From Ruminococcaceae bacterium UBA1244 (GTDB lineage Bacteria > Bacillota > Clostridia > Oscillospirales > Acutalibacteraceae), in assembly GCA_002308635.1 (NCBI GenBank), contig DBWG01000146.1, forward strand, positions 1,397-22,659: 21,263 nt of DNA. The letters run 5' to 3'. A program made the translations under genes and the position numbers. How positions within the stretch are numbered: position 1 is the first letter of the stretch; every line of letters starts with the position of its first letter. Below are positions 1 through 12,000 of this stretch, piece by piece. The notes below the pieces were generated by a model. It ran no database searches and was not told the DNA's origin. It saw only the letters and a list, made by a program, of their open reading frames with translations.

Positions 1-8
1 CTTTTCAG

Positions 9-3000
9 TTAGGAACGTGTCGCACAAACATAACCAACAGCATATTCAAGCTTTTCGGTTAGTTTCCTGTTGTCAGCAGAACCGTTGTTGAAGATAACAT
101 ACGGATAGGGATAGATGGTTTCTGCATTATTTCCCTCGCCCACCGTCTGAGAAGGCGGCTGGAAGCGATAGACGGTCTTGCCGTTTTCATCCGTATAGCT
201 TCCCTCAGCGGGAACACCTGGCCAAGCCATGTATTCACCGTCAACACCGCCGTAGTAGTACGCATAGATGCGGCCTGTATCGGAGGTGTTCTGCCATGTG
301 TCTGTACTATCTGTGAAGTAGATATAGTCGAAATCGGTCTTATAGGCCGGTGTTTCGATGGTGGCGGTGTGCAGAGCATTGTTCAGATCAACTGAACTGG
401 GTACGTTGCTTGTATTCTGTCCTATTCTATAAATATACCCCGCATTTACACCTACTTTTGGAGTAGCGTTACTTCCAGAAGTATCACTCATAAATGCTAC
501 TTGAGCTGCACCGTCAGGAATACCTATCCTAAAGATACGGGCAGGTTCACCCAAATCTCCGTTTGTGCCAAGATCGTCTGATAGTTTGGGCGTATTATAA
601 CCCGAAATAACTTGATTGGATGAATCGTAGAATTTCACATACGGAGGATTACTCCAATCAGCTCGTCGCCAAATATAGATGAAATCACGTGTATCTGTGC
701 GTTTTGAGGTCCTGTTTACAATGAGCGAACTGTCCACACTCTCCACAGTGAAGGTAGAACCTGCATCATCATTCAGAATAATCAAACTGCTTTGAACTGT
801 CCCGTTGCCAATTTTGAAGGATTTTGCATTTTTAGGCAAACGGATAGAATAAGGACTTCCTGCAGTGCCAGCACCCGGCTGTTCGAAACTGTCCAGAGAT
901 GCATCTTTCAGACTAATACCCTGTGATGCCATGCTGTTTCCACCTATTTTATCATTACCTGCTATATCACTATAGAAAGTAATATACGGCTTTGTAATGG
1001 CAGGAGCCACAATATGGATGAAGTTATCGGTTGTGATGATACGTTTTGGATTTTCGCTTCGTGAACCTGAAATATCAAAACCGCTTTTCGGATTGGCAAT
1101 ATAGCCATATCTGTCCTCCGGCTGATAGGTGGCGGAGTAAGCTGTGGACTGTGGAATCAAAACAATATCCAATTTTGTACGGTCGGTGGAGTAAGTGCCT
1201 TCTGTACCGCTGCTGGGATCGTATGAAAGGGTATCATCATGTACATCATTTCTTTTGCTATAAGGAACATCTCCCGTTTGGTTTTCTCCATTATGATAAT
1301 CCGTTTCAATTTCACTTCCAAAGCTATATACCTGTCCTAAACCGTAATTATTACTCTGAGAAAGAGTAATGTGCATACATATTCTGCCAGGAGAAGCATC
1401 AGTGTCATTAAATACGATTGCATTTGTGTACTTATTTGTTGGATGATTTATGGTGTACGAAGCAAAACTTGTACTTATATTAGGATAATTTGTACTATCC
1501 GTAGAATTATGCAAATTAGCTTTCGTTGCATTACTTATGAATTCACCATTTTCATCACCATTACCATTATACAAATACACTCGAATATACGCACTGGAAT
1601 TCAATCCGGTAATAATTATTTGATCAGAATACGGACAAGCCGGAACATATTTAAGCGTGTACTGATAATTCTTGGTATTTGCATCTGAGGGAACCTCTAA
1701 TCTTTCGGTGGAATCCGTATCATTGCTGAATACTACATAATTTGAACCACTGGGAATTGTGTTATCCGTAAGCCAAACGCCACTGCTGCCACTGCCGCTG
1801 ATAATCGTAGTGGAACTGCTGCCAAGAGATGTGTTTGTAGTGCTATCGGCATAATAAGTAGCGGTTATGCTCGACCACTCCAGTGCATTGACTACTCTGA
1901 TCTTGTTATCACCTGATGTAGAAGGCTCGGTGGTAGATACAGGTGCGATATCCGAACCTCCATAGTAATAAAGCTTATAGTTATTATCACTATTAATACC
2001 ATTGGTGTAATAAAGAAATCCGCGCCCGTAGTCTATCAATTCAGCAACTCTTGTTTGGCTAGTACCTCCACCACTACCGTTATTAAAAATAACCCTATTA
2101 TAATAGAACTCATTATTTTTCTTTGGTATTTTAACGGCATATATTGGCTTGGTACTATCATTATTATAGCATCTGCCAGTATTTGTCATTTTTATACCAG
2201 GCCAAGATTGATATGCTTCATCATTGCCAGAATCAGGATGATAATAGAAATGAGCGTATTTATCATGTCCTGACCAATCACTCGGCGGAATAAACCTCAG
2301 ATACCAGTAAGCATCCGTTTCTTCCCACTCATAGGTAATGGTGTCGGAATTGGTGGCATAGAGGACAGGTGTATCTGCGGGGGTGTTGCCCGGGGCGCTC
2401 GGTGTTTCTGCAACAGGAAGTGCGGACAGCTCCTCTATGTCGGCATAACGTGTCAGCTCTGCGCCGTAGGGCTTATTCGCTGTATTGATCGAATCTGCCG
2501 TCTGACCGGTACTATCATCCTCCGGTATGCCGTCACTGAACGGATTGGTCGGTTCCTCTGTCTCCGTAAAGACAGGATAGAATCTCGTCAGCGTATACTC
2601 GACGTCTGTCGGAGCATCCGAAATGCGGTACTGCATTCCGCCAAGAGTATAATTCTGTCTGCGGTTTGCCATGCTCGTGCGCAGCGGAAGTATCTCGCAG
2701 TCATTGCCGGATGTCTTTTCACTGCCGGAATCAATATTCTCGACCTTGAACTTTGCGGCATCTACGGGTATTCTGAACCTGAACCAATGACCGACTGCCA
2801 ATGGTTCATCGGTGTTTGTTCCCTGAGACAGCGGGTCGCTCTCACTTGCTGCTGAAAGCTGTCCACGATACTGTCCGATAACCTGACCGGCATTGTTGAT
2901 GTCCGTACCGTCCTCCTTATAGAAGGTAACACGCATCTTGCTCCATGCAGTATTATCCGATACTACCAGGTCAAGATAATCGCCGCGCCATTCATAGACG

Positions 3001-6000
3001 GTGTCGGTGGGTGTTTCCGATGATACATAACCGGTCGGGAGATTTTCGGTGTAGTTTGCAGCCACAGGATAGAGCTGCGTCAGATTATTGCCGCTGCCGA
3101 CACCATAGATCATATCGCCGTCGGTAAAGTTCATTGCCGTTCCGGTCGTTCCCTGCGGATAGATCTCATGGCGGAGGCTGTTTTCGGATGTCAGTCTGAA
3201 CGAAGCAGCATTGACCGGTATCTCCTTGCGGAGCCAACTTGTATCATTCATCTTTGTCGGCGTATACACACCGTAAGTACTTGAAGTTCCTTTTATGATC
3301 TGATCGTCAGTATCATAGAAGCTGACCTTGATATTACTGAAATTAACAGCACCGTCATTTCTGAGATACAGATAATCATTTACGGTATCACTGCCGCTGG
3401 TATGGGTGCGGACAGTATAATCCGTGTCGTTGGTCTGAGAAGAAGTACCATCCTGTACACGCTTGACTGTTGTCAGAGGCGATGTCGTACTAAGTGTCTG
3501 CCGGTCGCCGCTGCCCGTTATCGTATAGATCTGGATATTATCGGGCTGGATATCGTATTTTCCGGTATAGCGGTTCTTGTTATAGCTGCTGTTGCCGTTA
3601 TCAAGAGCAAACTTTGCAGCATTAGCCGGTACCGGTACACGATAATAGTCACCGGCGGCCATATTTGCCAGAGCCGCTTTTTCTTCGGCAGTAAGACCGT
3701 CTGACGGAGTGTTGTTCAGGTGATTCAGGGCTTCGTCTGCTGTCAATTTGCCTGCATACTGCATTACATAGCCGTTGCCGCCCTGTCCGACACGATTGCC
3801 GTTGGAGTCATAGAACTTGATGTGGATATCCCCCCACTTATCCGCATTGTTATTGACAATGTAGATATAGTCGCTATTACGGAAGGTATAGGTCTCTGTA
3901 GTGCCGCCTGTGGACGTCTGAGTCCATGAACCGTTTTCGGTATAGCCCTTGCCGCCTTCTGCGTCATAGACCTTTGTTTCATGGCCGCCGCCTCCGCCGC
4001 TGCCAAGTGCCGTACCGCTGCCGAGCAGACCATCGCTGAACATTACCTTTTTGTAGTTGGTATCATCGCCAAGCGGACGGCGGAACTTATAAATAGTATT
4101 GCCGTTCTTGTCGACATAGGTGCTGTCAACACGCAGCGTCATGTTCTGTACTTCCGTATTGAAATAAGGACCGGTTGTCGGATCGTGGTATACCGTACTG
4201 CCGACAGGAATAAGACCGGGCCAGATTGAATAAACGGCTCTCTGCCAGTTGTCGGCTCTCAGGTCGCCGCCGCCGTAGAAATAAGCATAAACTGTATTCT
4301 TCCAGCCTGACGGTTTCTTGAAGAAGATGAAATCATTGTCGCTTTCAACGCTGAAGGAGTTGCCGTTGTCCAGATAGGTATCTCCGGCCTTGTTGACGAT
4401 CTCGTCATAATCCCACTGCTTAAGTTCAACGCTTGTTGTACCGTTACTCAGCTTTGTTTCACCGCCGGAAGAAGTACCGCTGGCTTGCAGTTTCCAGTAG
4501 TTTCCGCCGTTCTTACGGGTGGTATCTTCTGCAATAGGTGTAATTTTTGTATAGAGTTTTCCGTAACCGCTGTATTGGTCAGTACCTGCATTTTTCGTAC
4601 CATTATTGATACGGAAGTATTTAGCCTCTTTCGGAATAGTAAGCTCATAGCAAAGATTGCCGAACTTCTTGCCGTCATCAGTCTCATACCGTTCAGACCA
4701 ATTGAACTGTATACGATAAGCACTATCTGCATAAGCATACGGCTCCATAAGATAGCCCGGGAATTGTTCTCCTACAGGCTGACTGCCCTCAGAATCCTTG
4801 AAGAACTCAATATGCAGGTTATCCCAGCAGTATTCGCTGTTGCGGCGGAAGATGATCTTGTTTGCAGTAGGCTCATAAGCTATGCCGCTGCTATCCTTAT
4901 GTTTATTATCTATCCTTCCGATACCATCTGTCCTGACATTATTGACTTCTATCTCATCACGGATATAAATACCATTGGTGTTATAGACCGCACCTTTTGT
5001 AAAGGTAAATTCATTTGTTTGTTTATTGTAATTATTCCAACCACGATGGAATCTTACTATCCTTGCACCATCTGGCGGCTGAATCTTCCAGATGACCTGA
5101 TTATTCTGATAATCAACAAAACGTTCCCAGACGCTGTACTGACCCATCTTTTTACCGCTGGCATCATAGAAATCGGCAAATATTCCGTCTTTTTCAATAA
5201 ACAGATCACCCAAAGTCATTCGGAAGCCCTTATCATTACCGTTCCAATCATAGTAATAACTTCCGTTATTGCCGCGGTTGATCTCGTATTTTCTCCATCC
5301 ATCGGAAATAGAATCCGCAAAGTAGATATAGTCGTTGTCGGTACGGGGAAGTATCCAGTTGCTGTCGGTTGCTGTGGGCGGTGTGACCGTACTGTTGACA
5401 TAAGAATAAGTATAGGTCGGTTCGCCGGAGGCAACTTCTGTCGGAACTGCCATTTCGCTGCCATTGAGCGTATAGGTCGGTGATTCCGGTGTCGGAGCTG
5501 TTACCGACTTGTTGATGTCATAATAGGTTATAGACGTTTTGACATTCGGACGGTAGTAAAGCTCAAATTCTCCGCCGTCAAGCGGGTCGCCGTACTCATT
5601 CTCTTTGAGGATATCGAGAGAAGCTGCTTTGCGCGGGTCTTCATGCTCAACAGATATCTTCTTGTTCTCGCTATCAATGACAAAGGGTTTACAGTAGCTG
5701 AGTTCATAGCCTTCAGGCGCTTTGACTTCCACGAATACATAACGTCCGTTCATTATTCCTGTGATCGAACCTTCACCAAAGGTATCAGGAACATTTGAAT
5801 AAGAGGATTCTCCCGATTTCCGCTGGAGCAGGAACTCAAAATTACTGCCTGAGGTTCGTACTGACTCAGGAATGGTTATCAGGAGAGATACCTTTCCGTT
5901 GACAGGTGTTTCCTTCGTTATCGTTACAGAATACTCTACATAAAGTGTATTAGCAATACGGAAATCATAAGGAACACTTGTGTCAGGATCGGATGCTTCA

Positions 6001-9000
6001 AGTCCCGTGATCCTCAGTTTCAGATCACCTGAACCGATATCCGCCGAAGGAATCGAGAACATACTGTTATTGATACGATAGATCTTGGATGTATCATTTA
6101 CCTGATTTGCGAGTATATACTGAGGAGCAACGATCTTGCCTTCGCTGTTGGTCGTGAATACATACTGGATATGCGATCCGTTGACCATATCGGAGGTACG
6201 CCAGAATTGGTGGATATCTGCTTTCCATGCACCGTTATCGTCTTTCAGCTTTCCGCCGCAATCCTTTATTGCCTGATCCGCTGCGGCTATGTATTTATCC
6301 TTTTTTCCACTGAAACCGGAGAACTCATAGGGCACCATCTGGAGCAGATAATACGTTGCATTTGCCAGCTTGATGTTGGTGTCTTCTGCATCCATCTTGA
6401 CAAATGATATTTCTGTATCTTCTACGTGCTGGAGGTTGCCGATACGGTTCTCGGACTCATTGTTGCTGTATACGAAGCCGGAATCATAGGTTGCCGTTGC
6501 CGCTGTATCACTTGCGCCGGCATCTATCGTAAAGACAGCCGGGGCTGATTTCGGAAGGAATCCGGAGGGCGCTGCTGTTTCGGTAAGCGTATAGGTGTTG
6601 AGCGGGAAGTCTTTAAAGGATATCCTGCCGTTGTCATCCGACTCAACGATATTTGAACCATTGCTGTCAAGAACATAATCACTTCCGCTCTTGCTGACAT
6701 TGACAGCCTCTCCGTTACAGGTAAGAGCAAATTTTGCACCTTTCAATGTGATGTCGGTATAAGCACCGCTTGAATGGTCGCCGTAAGCGTCATAGTGAGT
6801 CTGGTCGATCTTTACAACGCTTGCATCGCCAAGTATCTGGGTATTGATGACCTTTATTGTGAGCGGAGCAGCAGAAGTTGCTTCATCTGCAATCAAAGTA
6901 CCGTCTGTAAGCGCATCTTCTGTTGGAGCGGTCATATCGTTTATCGTTTCCACTTCGGTTGACGGATAAGCATAAGTAACGGTATAACCCTGAATATCCT
7001 CCTCCTGTATCTTGTAATAATACGGGTTGTTACTGTAGTCATAGAGCGGCAGCTCATCAAACCGAGCGGACATACTATCCGAACTGTAAGTCACAACCTC
7101 TCTATGCTCAGCAGGACCTTGCGCGCTTTCATCGTTAAATTCGGTATAATCATCGTCGCCTGTTCCCTTTCTGGTCAGTACAAAGGCAACATCGGATTCC
7201 CTATACTTATCAAATGCGTCGGTTTTATAGTTCCATGCCTTTTCGGCTTTGATGTAAGTAAGCGGGAGAGTGTTTGTGATGTAATAATCTGTTACATAGA
7301 ACTTATCAACGCTGCCAACGATTTCCTTTACAGCTTTATACTCTACACTGCTTGCATAGTAGCCGTAATGATGGTAGCCGTCAATGAAGGTCGGGAATGT
7401 TCCTTGAGCAAGTGTTTGTGAGCCGTCATATTTATCATCAATATCAACCGCACTCTCAACTGTACTGTTCTGGTCGTCATGAGCATCCTCACGCACGTTG
7501 TAGACAATAACATCGCCGTTTTTGTCATACTTTGGAAGCTTCTCAAATGTAACGTACTGATCGTTCTCTGTGGAGGTGATCCGCTTTACTTCCTTGTACT
7601 TGCCGTCTGCACTTCTGCCTCCGCTGGTATTGGTATTTGCAGCATCACTGCTGAGAGTGATGTCAAGTGCATAGCGTCTTTGTGTTTTGTCATTGTCATC
7701 CCATTTTTTATGGACTGTGATATCACGGGTCTCAAGCCTGTTGCTGATATCGAAGGTCTCAACGAGCGGATGTGTGCCGTCCCATGCAAGCTGTGCTGTC
7801 GATGAATCAGAAGCTGAATTGTTGAGTTCTACAGCCGTTACGGTCTGCTTGATATGCTGCTCGGTAGATCCATCATTGTCAGTATCGTAATCATACTCTG
7901 ACGCAATACAATACTTCGGCTCTTCATACAGCTTTACCTTCTCTTCTTGTATCTGGAAGGTAAATGCAGTGTTGTTATCACTGTATTTAAGCAGCTTGCT
8001 GTAGGTGAACGTCCAATCGTTAGCACCTGAAATATCAGGAGTCGTCTTATACCATTCTGTATATGCCGCTGCTGTTGTCGGCTGCATAGCAGAATAATTA
8101 TTGGAGTTATTGTCTCTTTTCAGAGTCAGGTTCAGCTTATCCGCCTTGGCTGCGTCAGTACTGCTGACGTTAAGATCATTGATGCCTGTCGGACGGAGAC
8201 CGAACTCGTTGTTCTGGTCTATCCAGTGCTTGTTTGCCGTTACGGACGTAAGCGGGAGGGTATCGGTAATGTGGAAGCGTGTTACATAGGAACGGGAATC
8301 ATCATCTGTTGCAACAGCTTTCTTCGCACTGCCTTCATAGCCGTAGCTGTAATCGCCGCTGTCCTTTTTCTGCTCGAATTCGCCGGCAGCAACAGAATTC
8401 AATGTATCATTGCTCGGTGCTTGGAGGTCAGTACCGCTGGCGGCTGTTCCGGAGGTGTTTTTAGCTTCCGTCACTTTGTAGGTGATGACATTGCCGTTCT
8501 TATCATAGATCGGAACGTCCTTGAATACTACACCTTTATAGGATGCAGGAACAGTCGGGTCGGTATTCGCCTTGGCAAGATACATGGTAGCGGCAGGATA
8601 TACAGTAGTAACTGTTTCCGGATGTTCAGCATCCAGTGCCGCCGTACCTGTCAGCGTGATGGCTGTCTGATAATGGAAATTCTTACTCAATTCAGAAGTT
8701 GTAACACTATTATCTGTTATAGTATTCTGACCATAGTACTGGTCGTTCCACTCCTTGGTGACGAGGATATTACGGGTCACGGGTGTGTTCTTGACATAGA
8801 TGGTATCGGGATTCTCTACTGTACCGTTTTCCAGCGTAGTACCGGTTGCGGCAGAAGATTCGCTGACATAGGAACCCGCAAAATTGCTCGGAGAATACTC
8901 TTTAGTGTAAACATGACCGTTGCTTGCAAAGGATTCCTTGATATAGTAGGTAATGAACTGCTTCCGCTCACCTTTATTCGTGCTTGTACCGCTGAGGTTG

Positions 9001-12000
9001 ATATAAACAGGAAGACGCACAAACTCGTAGGTGTAGTTATAGTCATCCAGTTTGGTAAAACCATCGAGAGTTTGCGTATCATCATACTCTGTATCACTGT
9101 TATGCGCTGTAATACTGCTGTCAGCCGATACAAGGTGGTCTGTATAACTGTCGATCAACGCACCGTCTTCATCTTCATTCTGATAGCGGCACCACAGCTC
9201 AACGCTTACATTTGAAAGCTCAGGTCTGATGGTATCCTTGTAGCCTGAATCATTCCATATCTTCTGCACCTTGAGCTTCTTTTCATCAACCGTATGCTTG
9301 TTGGTGAATACATATTCGGCACTTTCATTGCCGTCCACTGTCGGGGTCGTATTGACCAGTTCGTAATTAGAAACGCCGCTCTCCTCTATTTTATAGGCGT
9401 AAGGATCATTGCTGATATCATACTTGAGCTGATCGCCAAAATCGACCTTCCATTCTGTCTGCTCAGCATCCTTATGCGTTACCTCGCTGAAAACGTTTGT
9501 TCCTGTTCTTCTTTTCAGAGTAAATGTTACGCTGTCCGGACGGACGAAGTCACGGTTGTTTTCATCATCCCATTCCTTTTCAGCCGTAAAGCTGATAACC
9601 GGCAGGGTATTGGTAATATGATATTCTGCCGCATAGACATATTCATCGTCACCGATGGTATCGGAATCGGCTACATATTTTGCAATGCCTTCATAGCCGT
9701 AATGACGATAGCCGTCCGTAAAGGTCGGTGATGTTCCCGTCAGGGTTTCGGAGGCATCTTCATACTTTTCTGTAATATAAGCCGCATCACGAGGAGTACC
9801 TTGTGTTGCGCCGTTAGAATCCTCACGCACGTTGTAGACTATAACAGTACCGTCCTTGTCGTACTTCGGCAGTTTCTCAAAGGTAACATACGCACCATCA
9901 TTTGTGGAGACAATTGTTTTTAATTCCTTATAATGGTTGCCGTTAGCGGTATCCTTATGTGTCTTACTTGTGATATCTGTGCTGCTGAGCGTGATGTCAA
10001 GTTCATAACGGGTGCTAAAATTGTTGTCCTGATCATCCCAATGCTTATAGACTTTGATATCACGTGTATCAAGCTTGTTGGTGATATCGAAGTTTTCATC
10101 CAGAGGAGCCGTACCGTCCCATACAGCTGCACCGCTCGGAAGAGTATCAACATCCGTAATTGTCTGCTTGTCTGTATAGGCCGTTTCCGGGTCATCATCG
10201 GCAGCATTTTCATAATCACTTGCCACGCAATACTGCGGTTCACAATATGCTGTGACACGATCTTCTGTAATCTTGAAAGTATAGGCATTATTATCAACGT
10301 CATACTTCAACAGCTTATAGTAAGTGTATGTCCACTCATTGCCGGCAGCAGGAATGTTTACACCGTCTACTGTATTGCTGCCATCGGTGTAGGAATGAAC
10401 ATACCAGTCTGTATCACTGCCTGACGGTGCAAGGTCTGTCCAATTACTTTCGGAAGATATCTTTCTGGATAATGTCAGGTCGATACAATATTGAGTGCTT
10501 TCTCCCTTGTTCTTGTCATTGATACCTGTCGGACGAAGGTCAAAATCATTGTTCAGGTCGTCCCAGTGCTTATTGACCTTAACGGAAGTCAGCGGAAGCG
10601 TATTGAGGATATTGTACTGATAGACCGTTACGGTAACATCTTCCCCATTGACTTCCTTGGTTTCTTCGTACTCTTCCAGTTTACAGGTGCCGTCATAACC
10701 GTAACGCTTGGTAGAAACAACAAACTGTGCATTCGCCTTAAAGGTGAAATTAGTGTCATCTATCTTTTCGGCGATAATGCGGACATCCTTTTTGCCGTCA
10801 GCAGGTTCGGTTTCCGTTACCGTAATATTTGCGGCACCGTTAAAACCGTTGACCACACAATGCTCCGGCAGGTCTTTCAGCAGGATGTAGTAGCATTGCT
10901 CTTCACTGCCATCATTAGTGACCGTAAATCTGCCGTTGGATGCGGTGATCTCCGTACCGGATTCAGCACCAGCCGAAGAAAGTACCTGTGCTTTCAGTGT
11001 TGCCGGCAGTACGCCGTCAACGGAAGTTCCGCTGTTATGGGCAGTATACGCATTGGCGATTTGTCCGCTTGATGCACCGCTGTCGGTAGCATCCTCCGTT
11101 ACCTTATAGACAATGGTCTTGCCGTAAAGTGTGGTTTTTGGCAGATCTTCAAAGCGCACACCGTTTTTATCGGTCTTGTCGATGATCTTATATTCACTGT
11201 AGGATCCGATATCATCACTGGAAATTGTCGCCTTGACATTATAGTGCAGGTTTGCAGCCTTTGCACTGTCATAGCCGTTGTCATCCCAACTCTTTGCAAC
11301 AATAACATCAATGGTCTCAAGCTTGTTGGTGATCTCGAAGGTCTCAACGAGCGGATTTGTGCCGTCCCAGTCAAGCTGATTTTCAGGAACAACAGAACTT
11401 GAATTATTTACCGTTACCGCTGTTACGATCTGCTTGTTGTTCACAGGAACGTTTTCATTGTAATCTTCCAATGCACAATACTGCGGTCCGTAATACGGGT
11501 GCAGCTTTGTTTCCTTTATCTTGAAGTTGTAGAGGTTGTTGTACTTATCCGCTTTGAGGAGCTTGTAGTAGGTATACGCCCACTCATTCGGCTGATCGGA
11601 AACAGGGATTTTCACTCCGTCTACAGTCTGATTCTGTGCATTTGTATAGGAATGAGTATACCATTCTGTTTCATTATTGCTGGTCAGATTGTAGTCGATC
11701 TCTGTCCAAGCATTATTATTCGATCCAAGCTGTCTGTAGATGGTCAGATTGAGCTTGTCCGCCTTTTCTTCATCGGTCATATTTACATCGTTGAAGCCTG
11801 TGGGACGGAGATTGAATTTGTTATTCTGGTCGTCCCAGTGCTTTTCGACTGTAACAGCCGTAAGCGGAAGAGTGTTCAGGATATTGAAGTGTGATACCGG
11901 CTGCTCTGCAGGTGCATCGCCTTCTGCACGAGCTCCGGTGCTTGTGCTGTTGGCAGCGGTCTTAGCCTTTTTGCTGTATGCCTGAGCGCTGCCCTGATAG

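Larger units (their letters stand above)
25..5365 (-). repeat. Array of about twelve CBM26-like beta-sandwich modules (X1-X12)
   Basis: Modules of about 90-150 residues repeat the order [DN]-[YF]-[IL]-[YF]-[IF], W, [IV]-x-[VIA]-x-[FY]-[FY], G, then an [IV]-P-x-x-A-x-x-[FV] strand and an N-[GD] turn. Approximate spans: X1 4950-5365, X2 4490-4870, X3 4005-4350, X4 3490-3890, X5 3040-3390, X6 2540-3000, X7 1955-2345, X8 1630-1910, X9 1310-1635, X10 770-1040, X11 410-700, X12 25-345. Starch-binding module 26 has this layout. X3, X7 and X12 are the closest; the rest are diverged and may be structural or bind other ligands. Gaps between modules are Thr/Ser/Gly/Pro-rich linkers. Confidence 0.6.

Noticed and set aside
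1..8. Possible terminator after the stop codon
   Set aside because: Only 8 bases follow the stop, so no hairpin or T-tract can be judged.
4485..5483. Plus-strand ORF of 332 codons
   Set aside because: It is in the same mirror register as the other long antisense frames. The sense strand encodes CBM26-like modules X1 and X2. The hydrophobic look of the translation comes from antisense of Asn/Asp/Lys-rich codons.
7104..7890. Several overlapping short ORFs on both strands around modules B4 and C2
   Set aside because: All overlap the giant frame in other registers. None has a convincing start signal or family motif.
8226..9215. Plus-strand ORF of 329 codons
   Set aside because: Mirror-register shadow of modules D and B3. 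There is no recognisable product, and the sense coding signal is strong and continuous.
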